Positions 1-9,045 of a stretch of 64,000 nt of DNA are shown one piece after another; position 1 is the first letter of the stretch, and each line of letters starts with the position of its first letter. The position numbers were made by a program, and so were the translations under genes. Source of the stretch: Lautropia sp. (GTDB taxonomy: Bacteria > Pseudomonadota > Gammaproteobacteria > Burkholderiales > Burkholderiaceae_E). The stretch is taken from contig JAUMZD010000013.1 of the NCBI GenBank assembly GCA_030528325.1, positions 1-64,000 on the forward strand, written 5' to 3'. The notes beneath the pieces are model-generated. The model saw nothing but the letters and a program-made list of their open reading frames with translations, was not told the origin of the DNA and searched no databases.

Positions 1-1706
1 GACCCAGACCCCGCGTTTGAGCTTGAACCGGAGTTCGCGCCCGATCCCGATCCGGCGCCGGAACCTGAACCAGCGTCACCATGACCCGATCCTGTGCCGG
101 TGTCGTTTCCGCTGTTCGGATGACTGCCCTGCCCACTCTGGGCGCCGCCAGATCCTGTTCCCGCGGAAGGCCCCGGAGGGTTGCCGTGGCCGGACGATCC
201 GCCTTGAGCAGATTGACCGCCATGGCCCTGACTGCCCGGCGAGCTTGCACCGCCGTTCACGTCACCGCTGTCACCATGGCTACCGCGACCGCCGGAGTCA
301 CCGGCATGTCCAGCGCCGGTGTTGCCCGACGAGCCACTGCCAGCCTGTCCGGGCGGCTGGCTACCTGTCTGGTTGCCCGCATTCCCGGTCGAGCCTGCGC
401 TGCCTGTGCCATTGTCCCTGTCGCCCGTCTGGGTATTGCCGGGCGTGCTGCCGGTGCCTGCACCGGCACCATGGTTCTGGCCCGGCGTTTGCGAGTCGGG
501 GCGAGAACCCGTGGCACCGGGACGCTGGATCGCGTTGCTGTCGGCGCTGCTGGTGGCAGGGGCGCCGGAGCCCGGATGGGTGGTGGCGCTTTCGCGGGAT
601 GAAGGGTTCAGTGAGGGGGATGTACTGCGTGCGCTGCTGCCCCGTGATGTCCGTGATGATGGTGCATCTGCCCGGGAGCGGGTGTCCGAGGATGGGCGGT
701 CAGCACGACCTTTTGCCGAGAGATCATTCGCCGACGAATCTTCTGCTGAACCGTCATTCCGCCCATCGCCGCCTGCACCGTTGCCGTTCGCGTCGCCGTC
801 CGTATCGGCATCATCCGACTGTCCGGCCGTTCCGTCCTGCTGTTGTGGCTGATCACTGTCCTTGTCCTCACGGGAAGATTCGTCCTGTTCGTCTTCGGCT
901 TTTTCCTGGGGTTCGGGCTTGTTCCTGTGATGAGCTCTGGCTGCCTGCTCCTTCTCTGCACGCTCTTTCTCGGCCGCTTCCTTTTCCTTGCGCGTCGGGG
1001 GGGCGCTGAGGACCGGCTTGACCGTGGTGGGCTGGGGCTGAGTGGTGGCCGAGGCGACGTAGGTGGCACGTCCGGCGCCAAGCTCGATGGCACCGGCCGA
1101 GTTGAAGACGAAAACGCGCCCGCTGCTCACCGAGACGTTCAGCCCTTCTCGCTGGCCGGGTCCACAATTCGGTGCGCACCGCGTTTCCTGCACCAGAAAT
1201 TCGGTGCCCCGGATGCCGATCGAGGCAGAAGGGGTGTTCAGGCGAAAATCGTCCGGGTGGCGTTTGCCGATCTTGCCCGAGATGGCCCGGATCGTGCCTT
1301 CGAACAGTCGATAGAAACCCCGCTGCTGTTGCCGGTCGAACTGGTACTGATCAACCTGAAAACGTGATCCGGGCTGCATCGAGATCAGCCCGCCATCACT
1401 GAACCGGATCTGGGCGCGCCCGTCGACGCCGGTGATGATCATCTGGCCGGGATACAACCAGTCGCCCTGCTGGGCCCGATAGGTGGGGGGCTGTTCTTCA
1501 CGGGCGCTGGCTGGATCCTGCGAGGGATGTTGCGCGCCTGCCTGCGGTCTGTCCTGAATGCGCACGTCACCGCTGACCAGAATCAGGCGGATCTGGGCGG
1601 CAGCCGGTTTCGGTGCAATGGCCTGTGATTGGGCGAGAGCCAGCGTGTGGCCCTGCGGCATCGCCATCACCAGGATCGGCAGGCCCATCCGCGTCAGCCA
1701 ATGCAT
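1..1706 (-). CDS. FecR-domain exported protein with long Gly/Ser-rich tail (3' end beyond window)
   Basis: The reading frame runs leftward from an ATG at 1706 and is still open at the window edge, giving 568 codons. Residues 1-26 look like a Sec signal peptide ending in LALAQ. Residues about 38-215 form a FecR-type beta domain, with the typical phrases GDWLYPGQ, ITGVDGRAQIRFSDG and SIGIRGTEF. A charged K/E stretch follows, and from about residue 270 the protein becomes an extremely Gly/Ser/Asn/Asp-rich disordered tail running to the edge. FecR domains outside iron signalling often sit in surface or periplasmic proteins; there is no membrane helix after the signal, so this is not a classical anti-sigma factor. 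The frame stays open upstream of 1706, but this start gives the signal peptide. Arg-rich frames on the opposite strand are shadows of this low-complexity coding. Confidence 0.8.
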   Translation of the reverse strand, partial: MHWLTRMGLPILVMAMPQGHTLALAQSQAIAPKPAAAQIRLILVSGDVRIQDRPQAGAQHPSQDPASAREEQPPTYRAQQGDWLYPGQMIITGVDGRAQIRFSDGGLISMQPGSRFQVDQYQFDRQQQRGFYRLFEGTIRAISGKIGKRHPDDFRLNTPSASIGIRGTEFLVQETRCAPNCGPGQREGLNVSVSSGRVFVFNSAGAIELGAGRATYVASATTQPQPTTVKPVLSAPPTRKEKEAAEKERAEKEQAARAHHRNKPEPQEKAEDEQDESSREDKDSDQPQQQDGTAGQSDDADTDGDANGNGAGGDGRNDGSAEDSSANDLSAKGRADRPSSDTRSRADAPSSRTSRGSSARSTSPSLNPSSRESATTHPGSGAPATSSADSNAIQRPGATGSRPDSQTPGQNHGAGAGTGSTPGNTQTGDRDNGTGSAGSTGNAGNQTGSQPPGQAGSGSSGNTGAGHAGDSGGRGSHGDSGDVNGGASSPGSQGHGGQSAQGGSSGHGNPPGPSAGTGSGGAQSGQGSHPNSGNDTGTGSGHGDAGSGSGAGSGSGANSGSSSNAGSG

Positions 1707-2286
1707 GCCGCGCCGCCCGCTCCAGCGTTCAGACGCAGGATCAAGGGAGGCTGCCGTACTGCATGCACTGGGGCAGGGAAGCTGCTGTTTCAGGGGAACC
1801 GCCAACAGGAAGAACGCAGGGGTCGATCTGTGAGATTTTCCCGGTTGGAGGGCGGAAATGGCAGGGGGCGTGTGCCCGGTCGTCCTGTGGTGTGGCCCGT
1901 CAGTCGGTGGGTGTCGCGAGGAACCGCCTGGCAGCCGACAGGCGGTGATGATCCTTGCGTCGAAGCCTCGAAAACCATTGAAGAACGCCCGCAGCGGCTC
2001 GGGCACGGACAGCCTGTCAGTGTGCTGCTGACCCGATTGTGCTGCCAGCTGGATGGCTGCCTGGGAGCTTGGGCGGCAGGAAAGTCGCGGACTGCAAACC
2101 GGCCGCGCCGGCCCATTTTGCACCCGCTTCTTGCCCCATGGCTCGGGCTATAGGGCGGCGAACCGGGCACAAACCGTGCTCGGCGGGGCCGATTTTCGCC
2201 TTCGCGATTCCTACCGCTCAAGCGCCTGGAGAGGTTCGCCGGACAGGGGCCTTGGCGTCGGTGATATGTCCGGCATTCATGGCGCT
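1707..2286. other. Intergenic region, 580 bp, holding repeat copy A
   Basis: This lies between the start of the FecR-domain gene and the end of the arginase gene. The right part, about 2063-2229, is a full-length copy of the dispersed palindromic repeat. The rest shows no convincing coding frame; a promoter for the FecR-domain gene must lie here but no clear hexamers were identified. Confidence 0.6.
2063..2229 (+). repeat. Dispersed palindromic repeat, copy A (full length)
   Basis: About 167 bp. It starts GAGCTTGGGCGGCAGGAAAG, has the GCCCCATGG...TATAGGGC core hairpin in the middle, and ends with GATTTTCGCC...CCGCTCAAGCGCCTGG, an imperfect inverted copy of the left end. It is nearly identical to copy C at 31910-32077 and shares its left and core parts with copies B and D. 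It carries no gene and no transposase. Confidence 0.9.
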
Positions 2287-3261
2287 CTACAACAGCGTAC
2301 TTTTTCCGAAGAGGCTTTCAACCAGATCGACGACCAGTCGGGCCGTCCTGTTGCGGATGTCGAGGGCCGGGTTCAGTTCGACCACATCGAGTGAAGCGAG
2401 GCGGCCGGTGTCGGCGATCATCTCCATGCACAACTGTGCTTCGCGGTAGGTGGGGCCACCGGGCACGTCGGTGCCGGTGCCGGGCGCGATCTCGGGGTCG
2501 AGAAAGTCCACATCGAAACTGACGTGCAGGTGGGTGTCGTCGTCCACGTCGTCGAGGGCACGCAGCATCACCTCGCGCATGCCCAGCTCGTCGATGGCGC
2601 GCATGTCGAAGGCCCGCAGGCTCAGCTTGCGGATCATCCGTTTTTCATGGTCGTCCACCGAGCGCAGGCCGATCTGGCAGAACTGGTCGGGTGACAGCGC
2701 CGGGGTCAGGCCTGACAGGCCGGCCAGCGATTCGGGCCCCAGTCCGCAGAGGCTGGCGACCGGAATGCCGTGCACGTTGCCGCTGGGTGAGATCTCAGGG
2801 GTGTTGCAGTCGGAATGGGCGTCCAGCCACAGCACTTTCAGTTTTTTCCCGTGCTCGCGGCAATGGCGGGCCACGGCACTGATCGAGCCGGCGGCGAGGT
2901 GATGGTCACCGCCGAGCAGGATCGGCATCCGGCCTGCCTTGAATTGCGTCAGCATCGTCTCGTAGACCTGGCGGTTCCAGTGCACGCAGACATCGAGGTT
3001 GCGCAGTCCGAAGGCTTCGGGGTCACGCTCGCCCCTCGGGTTGATAGGGCCACTGAGATTGCCGGTGTCGAGCACGTCAAGCCCCATGCGGGCAAGTGCC
3101 TGTGGCAATTGGGCGACCCTCAGCGCATCCGGCCCCATGGCCGCACCCAGCTGGCTGGCGCCGGCATCGGTCGGCGCACCGATCAGGGCGATCCGACGGT
3201 TGGACAGATTCGTTTCGATGCGCGGATGGGCTTCGGCGTGGTCGATGTGGGCATGGTCCAT
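2287..3261 (-). CDS. rocF: Arginase (ureohydrolase family)
   Basis: A 324-residue protein of the arginase/agmatinase/formiminoglutamase family, which hydrolyses guanidino compounds to urea at a binuclear manganese centre. The metal ligands are all visible: GGDHH at 117-121, DAHSD at 147-151 and DVDFLDP from 250, with the late VELNP motif at 294-298. The SPSGNVHGIP stretch at 158-167 and the overall length fit arginase proper better than agmatinase, so arginine to ornithine plus urea is the likely reaction; substrate choice is inferred. It sits alone, with no arginine operon around it. The His-rich N-terminus (residues 1-20) precedes the usual family start. Confidence 0.88.
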   Translation of the reverse strand: MDHAHIDHAEAHPRIETNLSNRRIALIGAPTDAGASQLGAAMGPDALRVAQLPQALARMGLDVLDTGNLSGPINPRGERDPEAFGLRNLDVCVHWNRQVYETMLTQFKAGRMPILLGGDHHLAAGSISAVARHCREHGKKLKVLWLDAHSDCNTPEISPSGNVHGIPVASLCGLGPESLAGLSGLTPALSPDQFCQIGLRSVDDHEKRMIRKLSLRAFDMRAIDELGMREVMLRALDDVDDDTHLHVSFDVDFLDPEIAPGTGTDVPGGPTYREAQLCMEMIADTGRLASLDVVELNPALDIRNRTARLVVDLVESLFGKSTLL

Positions 3262-3616
3262 GGTGATGCTCGCTGTGTCTCGCTCCGGCGCCTTGAAAGG
3301 GGTGAGGGCGCCCCTGGATCGTGCGGAAAGAAAGGGGCTGTCCTGTCGGGCGGCGCGTCTGGTGAGGCATTCTACCTTTGCCGAGGGCCCTTGAGACGGA
3401 TGCGAGCGTGCTGGATTGGCGTGGGAGCGTATTCAAGCCCGGCGATTTCTGCTTCCGGGCGCGTTTGACGGTGTCATGCATGTTTTGGCGCCACAAGTGA
3501 TTGCCTGCCCGAGAGCGGCCGGGCAGGCATGTGGTGGACGGATCAACTTGATATGCTCTCTACTGTTTCCCCACCATGAAGTGGGTTCTGATGCTGAAGG
3601 GCGATATGTACAGGGG
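3262..3616. other. Divergent intergenic region, 355 bp
   Basis: It separates the leftward arginase gene from the rightward AlbA_2 gene. It contains a hairpin with 9-bp perfect arms (TGCCTGCCC / GGGCAGGCA, 3502-3529) about 90 bp before the rightward gene. No other gene or convincing promoter was seen. Confidence 0.5.
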
Positions 3617-5179
3617 ATGAGGATGTCTTTGGAGGCTCACGAGGGGATCAGGGTGCAGTTGGCCGATTGGCTCCAGGCCGGGGAGTCGGTAGCGCTGGAG
3701 TTCAAGAAGTCCACAGCAGAAAAGGAGCGTGCCTGTCGCACATTGTGTGCCTTTGCCAACCGCCAGGGCGGTGTGCTGCTGTTTGGTGTCACGCCGGCGG
3801 GCAGGGCTCAAGGGCAAACCGTCAGCGACCGGACGCTGGAAGAGCTGGCGCAGGAGTTCCTGCATTTCGAGCCGCCCATCTTTCCGTCACTTGAGCGCGT
3901 TTCTGTCGATGGTGGTCGAGATGTGCTGGTCGTACGCGTTTCACGAAGCGAGCGGTTGATCTCTTATCGTGGCGTCGCTTATGACAGACTCCTGAACACC
4001 ACGCAGGTGATGTCCCGGGATCGGCAGCATCAGTTGATCACCGAAGAACTGCATGCCGTGCAGCGCTGGGAAAACCAGCCGGCTGAAGGCTGGGATATCA
4101 CCCGACTGGATGCACGGGAGATGGTTCTGACGCTGGAAGAGGCCATTCGCCGGGGACGTATCGAAGACCCGGGTAGTCGTGAGCCGCAGGAGATCTTGCG
4201 TGGACTGGGGTTGTTGAGGGATGGAAATACCCTTTCGCGCGCAGCTGTGGTGCTTTTCTGCAAGGATGATGTGCCTTTGCCGGATTTCCCTCAACTGCTT
4301 CTCAAAGTGGCCCGGTTCAAGGGAACGACGCGTGACGAATTTCTGGATAACCGGCAGTTTCATGGTAACGCCTTTCTGTTGATGAGGCGGGCCGAACGGT
4401 TTCTGATCGAGTCCTTGCCGATTGCCGGTCGCATTCTCCCCGACAGAATGGAGCGTGAGGATATACCGCTGTTCCCTGTGGAGGCATTACGGGAGGCTCT
4501 GGCCAATGCTTTCGTGCATCGCGATTACTCGATTGGAGGGGGCTCGGTCGGTGTCGCCCTGTACGATGATCGTCTGGAGATCATCTCCATTGGTGATCTG
4601 CATTTCGGCCTGACGCCCGAATCCTTGCAACACGAGCATGAGTCCAAACCCTGGAATCCGATGGTGGCAGCGGCTTTCTACCGGCGAGGCATCATCGAGG
4701 CCTGGGGGCGAGGTACCCTGAAGATTGCCCGGCTGATGCGCGAAGCCGGGTTGGAGCCGCCCGTGATGACGGTGCGTGCCGGGGCCGTGGTGCTGACTTT
4801 CGATGTCGAGGCCGCGATGCTTGCGCGTGGGATGAGGCTACCGAGAGTCCGGGAACCCGATGCTTTGTCAGAAGATCGAGAAAGGGGGGCATCGCTGACT
4901 GGTGCCGACCTTACACAGGCGCGTAAGACGCAAGTTACCCCCCAAGTTGAAACCCTGCTCAGTCACCTTGACGCAGAGATGTCGAGGACTGAGTTGCAGG
5001 GGGCTGTGGATATAACGGACAGGAAGTACTTTCGAAGGTTTTACCTGTGGCCTGCGATAAACAATGGCCTGATCGAAATGACCCAGCCCGACAAGCCCCA
5101 GAGCCGCAGCCAGCGCTATCGGTTGACGGAAGCAGGGCGAGAGTTGCGGAGACTGTTGGCTGCCCGGCAGCGACCGTAG
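3617..5179 (+). CDS. AlbA_2 / HATPase_c_4 / winged-helix protein (putative ATP-dependent regulator)
   Basis: A 520-residue protein with three recognisable parts. Residues about 15-135 match the AlbA_2 (formerly divergent AAA_4) nucleic-acid-binding domain, with VALEFKKS and FANRQGGVLLFGV. Residues about 285-400 carry the HATPase_c_4 signature EALREALANAFVHRDYS and the WGRGT turn. Residues about 440-510 form a winged helix resembling the C-terminus of Fic-type proteins (DRKYFRRFYLWPA, then GLIEMT.PDKP.SR.Q.Y.LT). Such proteins are usually predicted transcriptional regulators and recur in accessory DNA; a defence role is possible but unproven. The start is ATG 3617, or ATG 3623 with AGGGG ahead of it. 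It is an orphan and looks less GC-rich than its neighbours, which suggests acquisition. Confidence 0.8.
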   Translation: MRMSLEAHEGIRVQLADWLQAGESVALEFKKSTAEKERACRTLCAFANRQGGVLLFGVTPAGRAQGQTVSDRTLEELAQEFLHFEPPIFPSLERVSVDGGRDVLVVRVSRSERLISYRGVAYDRLLNTTQVMSRDRQHQLITEELHAVQRWENQPAEGWDITRLDAREMVLTLEEAIRRGRIEDPGSREPQEILRGLGLLRDGNTLSRAAVVLFCKDDVPLPDFPQLLLKVARFKGTTRDEFLDNRQFHGNAFLLMRRAERFLIESLPIAGRILPDRMEREDIPLFPVEALREALANAFVHRDYSIGGGSVGVALYDDRLEIISIGDLHFGLTPESLQHEHESKPWNPMVAAAFYRRGIIEAWGRGTLKIARLMREAGLEPPVMTVRAGAVVLTFDVEAAMLARGMRLPRVREPDALSEDRERGASLTGADLTQARKTQVTPQVETLLSHLDAEMSRTELQGAVDITDRKYFRRFYLWPAINNGLIEMTQPDKPQSRSQRYRLTEAGRELRRLLAARQRP

Positions 5180-5242
5180 CGAAGCTGGCCGGTGGGTGCT
5201 GCCGGGCTCTGTGTTGACAACGGGGCTCATGCTCCACGGGCA

Positions 5243-6718
5243 TCAATACCGCCACTGGATGCCAACCGATATCTGCACGCGCCTGAACTCGTTGGGCGCG
5301 AGCGTCGAATGATTGCGGGTGTAGGAAAACTGGGGCAGAAGAGAAAGCTGTGCGTTCAATGGGCGCTCCAGCCCAAGACGAAGGTCGAATTGCCGATCGT
5401 GACGTGTCCTGCCGAACAGCGGGTCGTTGCCCCGATGCCGGCGTTCCTCCCATTGCAGGCCGAGATTGGCCCGCCAGTCGGTGCCCAGGCTGTGCTGGTA
5501 GCCGAGGCGCAGGCCGGCCAGCCTGAAGTCGAGTGTGGGGGTGCCCTGGCGTGTGTTTTCCCGGCCCAGATAGGGATTCACGAGCAGCACGCTGCCGGTG
5601 GTGCTTTTCAGCACTCGGGCTGCGGTCATGCCGAAGATGCCACGGTGCGCATCACGGAAGGGCTGGTTCCTGAAGTCCAGGCGGAAATACTGTGAATAGG
5701 CGCCTAACTGGATTTTCTGGCTGGGCTGATACTGCCATTGACCAACCAGTCCGGTGGCCCGCCGGAAACGATGCTGGTCGACCAGCATCTGTTGCAGGTT
5801 CAGTGCGCCCGAGATGCGATGTGCCCCCTGCGTCCAGGCGAGGCCCGTGGCGCCGCCGATCGAACCCATGTCCTGCGGGTGCATCCGGGTGTTCAGACGC
5901 TGGCCCAGCTGCAGGCTGTTGCTCCATTCGATCGACTCGCCCAGGGGCTGAAGATGGGTGAGGCTGGCCGCCAGATCCACGTAGGGGCTGCCCTGGGGCT
6001 GATTGGCGGGTAGCGGTGTCAGCGCCTTGCCGTCGTCGATGATCCATCGTGTGTGGCTGCTGCCCACATTGACGTTGTCATCATGACCGAGTTGCAGGTC
6101 GAGGCCCAGACGCCAGCGGCGATCCTGTCCGGCGTTCCGTCGGGCGATGATGTCCAGATAATGCCGGAGCTGAAGCTGGGCCTCGTCCGGCAGCCCGGCC
6201 GAGTCCATCAGCTGCCGCAACGCCTGCTCGGCGCTCTGGTGCTCCTTCAGCATCAGGTAGGCACGCACGATGTCGGTTCGGGCCGGTACATCGTCCGGAT
6301 ACAGGGTCAGCACCCGCTCCAGTGCCGTGACGGCTTCACCCGGAAGCCGGCTTTCGAGGGCAGCCACGCCCAGCAGATAATCGAAATCGCGCGAGCCGGC
6401 ATAGTCCCAGGTATGGGGCTCCAGCAGTTGATAAGCTGCCTTCGGATCGTGCGGCATCAGCGAGCGTGCTTCGTTCAGCAGTGCGGGCAGCGCCGAGAAG
6501 GCGCTGCCCTGATGGGCGCTGTCCTGCCGAACGGGTTGACCCTGTTGAGCCAGCCTCGAGGATCGCGGCACTGGCCGCTGCGAGGCGGCCGGTCGCACAG
6601 CCGACAGGGCAGTGGGCTGGGCGTCGTCCGTGGCGACGGCAAGGGCGGCCGAGGTCCACCCGGCCACGGGGCAGGTCAAGGCGGTGGCCAGCAGCAGGTT
6701 GCCCCAAGCGTCCTGCAT
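5243..6718 (-). CDS. TPR plus beta-barrel outer-membrane protein (DUF560/Slam-like)
   Basis: A 491-residue exported protein. Residues 1-27 form a signal peptide. Residues about 80-200 are tetratricopeptide-like helical repeats (PKAAYQLLEPH, LPGEAVTALERVL, AEQALRQLM). The remaining C-terminal part is a string of alternating strands that ends in an aromatic residue (SVGIQWRY), as outer-membrane barrels do. This matches the architecture of DUF560 / surface lipoprotein assembly modifier proteins, which display or release surface lipoproteins; the window is rich in lipoprotein genes but none is adjacent, so a client cannot be named. ATG 6718 lies 5 bp after the miaB stop, so the gene is probably co-transcribed with miaB. 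A longer open frame continues upstream inside miaB but is a shadow. Confidence 0.75.
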   Translation of the reverse strand: MQDAWGNLLLATALTCPVAGWTSAALAVATDDAQPTALSAVRPAASQRPVPRSSRLAQQGQPVRQDSAHQGSAFSALPALLNEARSLMPHDPKAAYQLLEPHTWDYAGSRDFDYLLGVAALESRLPGEAVTALERVLTLYPDDVPARTDIVRAYLMLKEHQSAEQALRQLMDSAGLPDEAQLQLRHYLDIIARRNAGQDRRWRLGLDLQLGHDDNVNVGSSHTRWIIDDGKALTPLPANQPQGSPYVDLAASLTHLQPLGESIEWSNSLQLGQRLNTRMHPQDMGSIGGATGLAWTQGAHRISGALNLQQMLVDQHRFRRATGLVGQWQYQPSQKIQLGAYSQYFRLDFRNQPFRDAHRGIFGMTAARVLKSTTGSVLLVNPYLGRENTRQGTPTLDFRLAGLRLGYQHSLGTDWRANLGLQWEERRHRGNDPLFGRTRHDRQFDLRLGLERPLNAQLSLLPQFSYTRNHSTLAPNEFRRVQISVGIQWRY

Positions 6719-6723
6719 GGTGT

Positions 6724-8145
6724 TTACAGCGAGACCTGCTGCACGATGCGCTGCCGGTCGGGCTGCTGGGCAACAGAGCCGATGTCGGTCAGCGGCGTGC
6801 GGGTGGACAGTTGCTGGCCCGGCACCAGCTCGCCGCGCAGCGAATGGCTCATGGCCGAGGTGATGTCCACGTCCACCATCTGCCCGATCAGGCTGGCGTC
6901 GCCCGGAAAGTTGACGATCCGGTTGTTGGCGCAGCGGGCCGACAGCTCGGCAGCGTTCTTGCGTGAGGGGCCTTCGACCAGCACGCGCTGTCGGCTGCCC
7001 ACCATCCTTTCGGCGATGGCGAGCGAGCCTTTCTGCACCAGGGCTTGCAGGCGTTGCAGGCGTTCGACCTTCACCTCGGCGGGCGTGTCGTCGGGCAGGT
7101 TCGCTGCCGGGGTGCCGGGGCGCGGGCTGTAGATGAAGGAATAGGCATCGTCGAAGACGATGTCCTCGGCCAGCTTCATCGTCTTCATGAAGTCGGCCTC
7201 GGTCTCGCCGGGGAAGCCCACGATGAAATCGGTGGTCAGCCCGATGCCGGGACTGGCTTCGCGCAGCCGGCGCACGATCGAGCGGAATTCGGCCGCCAGA
7301 TAGCCGCGTTTCATCGCGGCCAGGATGCGGTCGGAGCCGGATTGCACGGGCAGATGCACGAGCGGTGCGAGCTTCGGCAGCCGCGCGTGGGCGTCGATCA
7401 GCCGGTCGGTGAATTCGCGCGGGTGTGAGGTGGTGTAGCGGATGCGCTCGATGCCCGGGATGTCGTGGATGTAGTCGAGCAGCAGCGCAAAATCCACCGG
7501 GGCATCGAAACCCTCGACCTGGCCCAGATAGGCGTTGACGTTCTGTCCCAGCAGCGTGATTTCGGTGACGCCCTGCTCGGCCAGCGTGATGACTTCGCCC
7601 AGCACGTCGTCGAAGGGGCGGGAGATTTCCTCGCCACGGGTGTAGGGCACGACACAGAAACTGCAGTACTTGCTGCACCCCTCCATGATCGAGACGAAGG
7701 CGCTGCCACCCATCTTGGTGGGCGGGGGAAGGGCGTCGAATTTCTCGATTTCGGGAAACTGGATGTCCACCTGAGCCTTGCCGGTCTGGCGGCGCTGCTC
7801 GATCATCTGCGGCAGACGGTGCAGGGTTTGAGGGCCGAAGACCACGTCCACATAGGGCGCGCGCGAGACGATGGCCTCGCCTTCCTGGCTGGCCACACAG
7901 CCGCCGACCCCGATGATCAGGTTCGGCTTCTCGGCCTTCATGGCCCGGAAGCGGCCCAGGTCGGAGAACACCTTTTCCTGCGCCTTCTCGCGGATGGAAC
8001 AGGTGTTGAAGAGCACGATGTCGGCTTCTTCGGGGTTGTCGGTCAGCTCGGCATCTTCATATTGGGCCAGCAGATCCGCCATCCGGTCACTGTCGTAGGC
8101 GTTCATCTGGCAACCGAAGGTGCGCAGGTAAAGCTTGCGGGTCAT
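6724..8145 (-). CDS. miaB: tRNA-2-methylthio-N6-dimethylallyladenosine synthase
   Basis: A 473-residue radical-SAM methylthiotransferase that converts i6A37 to ms2i6A37 in tRNAs reading U-starting codons. The N-terminal UPF0004 domain has its three cluster cysteines, C12 (TFGCQMN), C49 (FNTCSIRE) and C83 (GGCVA). The radical-SAM CxxxCxxC is C157, C161 and C164 (GCSKYCSFC), and a TRAM domain closes the protein. The start is ATG 8145, with AAGGA about 10 bases ahead; a TTG 18 bases further upstream is less likely. The outer-membrane protein gene follows 5 bp downstream. A perfect 11-bp-arm hairpin lies just upstream. Confidence 0.95.
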   Translation of the reverse strand: MTRKLYLRTFGCQMNAYDSDRMADLLAQYEDAELTDNPEEADIVLFNTCSIREKAQEKVFSDLGRFRAMKAEKPNLIIGVGGCVASQEGEAIVSRAPYVDVVFGPQTLHRLPQMIEQRRQTGKAQVDIQFPEIEKFDALPPPTKMGGSAFVSIMEGCSKYCSFCVVPYTRGEEISRPFDDVLGEVITLAEQGVTEITLLGQNVNAYLGQVEGFDAPVDFALLLDYIHDIPGIERIRYTTSHPREFTDRLIDAHARLPKLAPLVHLPVQSGSDRILAAMKRGYLAAEFRSIVRRLREASPGIGLTTDFIVGFPGETEADFMKTMKLAEDIVFDDAYSFIYSPRPGTPAANLPDDTPAEVKVERLQRLQALVQKGSLAIAERMVGSRQRVLVEGPSRKNAAELSARCANNRIVNFPGDASLIGQMVDVDITSAMSHSLRGELVPGQQLSTRTPLTDIGSVAQQPDRQRIVQQVSL

Positions 8146-8164
8146 ACGCTCTGGTCCTTGCAAG

Positions 8165-8197
8165 GCAGGCCCGCCAACGGATTGGGGGCGGGCCTGC
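8165..8197. terminator. Hairpin upstream of miaB, 11-bp perfect arms
   Basis: GCAGGCCCGCC at 8165-8175 pairs exactly with GGCGGGCCTGC at 8187-8197 across an 11-base loop. No T tract follows. It lies between the end of the leftward hypothetical gene (8333) and the miaB start (8145), so it is either a second stop signal or part of the miaB leader. Confidence 0.5.
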
Positions 8198-8275
8198 GGA
8201 CGCGACGATCGGGGACTTCAGGGCAACGGTTCGGGTATCGGGGCCGCAGCGCGTACCGGAAACGGCCGGCCCGGA

Positions 8276-8300
8276 GGACGGGGAAAGGATTTCCCCGTCC
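8276..8300 (-). terminator. Probable terminator of the 8333-8863 gene
   Basis: GGACGGGGAAA at 8276-8286 pairs perfectly with TTTCCCCGTCC at 8290-8300 across a 3-base loop, about 30 bp past the stop of the leftward gene. No long T run follows, so intrinsic termination is likely but not certain. Confidence 0.55.
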
Positions 8301-8332
8301 GGAACCTGTCGTCCCTGGCGTGGCTGCCAGCC

Positions 8333-8863
8333 TCAGCTGCGGCGTTTGCGCAGCGATCGGTACTCTTCGTCGCTGAGAATCCAGATCGTCACGATTTCAT
8401 CGAGCGCGCCGGTCTTGTAGGCGACCACATGGCTCTTGCCGAGGAGGCTGGCCGGCGGCACGACGAGGTTTTGCTGATTCAGAATCCGCACGCCAACGCC
8501 CAGCCGGATGGCCTTGCCATTGAGGGTGGCCTCGGGGAAGTGACCGAAGCGGATTCGCCCAAGTTGCGTATTGTCGGGGAAATATCGGATTTGTGCTGCC
8601 GTGGCGGTCAGCACCATCGTGTCGACCGTCCAGGCCGTGGTTGCCACCACGATCTGGGGGCGCAACAGCAGGGCACCCGTACGGCGCAGCAGGCTGCGAC
8701 GGCGTCTGAAGTGCGCCCGAGGGGTCAAAAGGGCCTGATGGCGGTCATCGTCCAGACGGTTGGCTGTCGTCAGAGCCGTGGCGCGCTGGGCGTCGGCGGG
8801 CAGGGCCTGGTGCGGGGCTGCTGGCAGAAGCCGGCGGGAGAGCAGCCGATCGAAAAAGCGCAT
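8333..8863 (-). CDS. Conserved hypothetical protein
   Basis: A 176-residue protein with no recognised catalytic motif. The N-terminal third is Arg/Leu-rich and holds a hydrophobic patch (residues about 65-85), which could be a buried helix or a weak export signal. The C-terminal half, with phrases such as RYFPDNTQLGRIRFGHFP, LNGKAIRLGVGVRI and DEIVTIWILSDEEY, resembles a small conserved family of exported Burkholderiales proteins of unknown function; that likeness is from memory of sequence style only. The start is ATG 8863; a TTG three codons upstream is possible, and no clear ribosome site was seen. It is followed by two hairpins and then miaB. The opposite strand is also open here but reads as Gly/Arg shadow sequence. 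Confidence 0.55.
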   Translation of the reverse strand: MRFFDRLLSRRLLPAAPHQALPADAQRATALTTANRLDDDRHQALLTPRAHFRRRRSLLRRTGALLLRPQIVVATTAWTVDTMVLTATAAQIRYFPDNTQLGRIRFGHFPEATLNGKAIRLGVGVRILNQQNLVVPPASLLGKSHVVAYKTGALDEIVTIWILSDEEYRSLRKRRS

Positions 8864-9045
8864 GGCAGTCAATGAATAACCCGATAACGGATCCGGATTG
8901 TCATGGCTTCAGGCGCTCTGGCGAAGCACGGGCCGATCAGCGTCGGCTTGTGTTGTTTTTGGGCGCCCGTGGAAACAAGGGGTTCGGCGGACCATGCGGC
9001 GTCTGCCGGACGACGGGTTCTCGCAGGACGGCTCGTTAGAATGAG

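Noticed and set aside
17..1009. A 330-residue Arg/His-rich frame on the plus strand at the left end
   Set aside because: Composition is that of antisense to the GS-rich tail of the FecR-domain gene, which has a signal peptide and domain motifs on the other strand.
2053..2394. Short frames with similar peptides at 2053, 26086, 31790 and 56094
   Set aside because: They come from translation of the dispersed palindromic repeat, which is non-coding by its palindromic structure and frame-independent conservation.
6719..7678. An N-terminal extension of the outer-membrane protein reading into miaB
   Set aside because: It is an Arg/Pro-rich shadow inside the well-supported miaB gene; the signal peptide starts at 6718.
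8135..8875. A 246-residue plus-strand frame
   Set aside because: It is Gly/Arg-rich and antisense to the hypothetical protein at 8333-8863, which has sensible protein texture.
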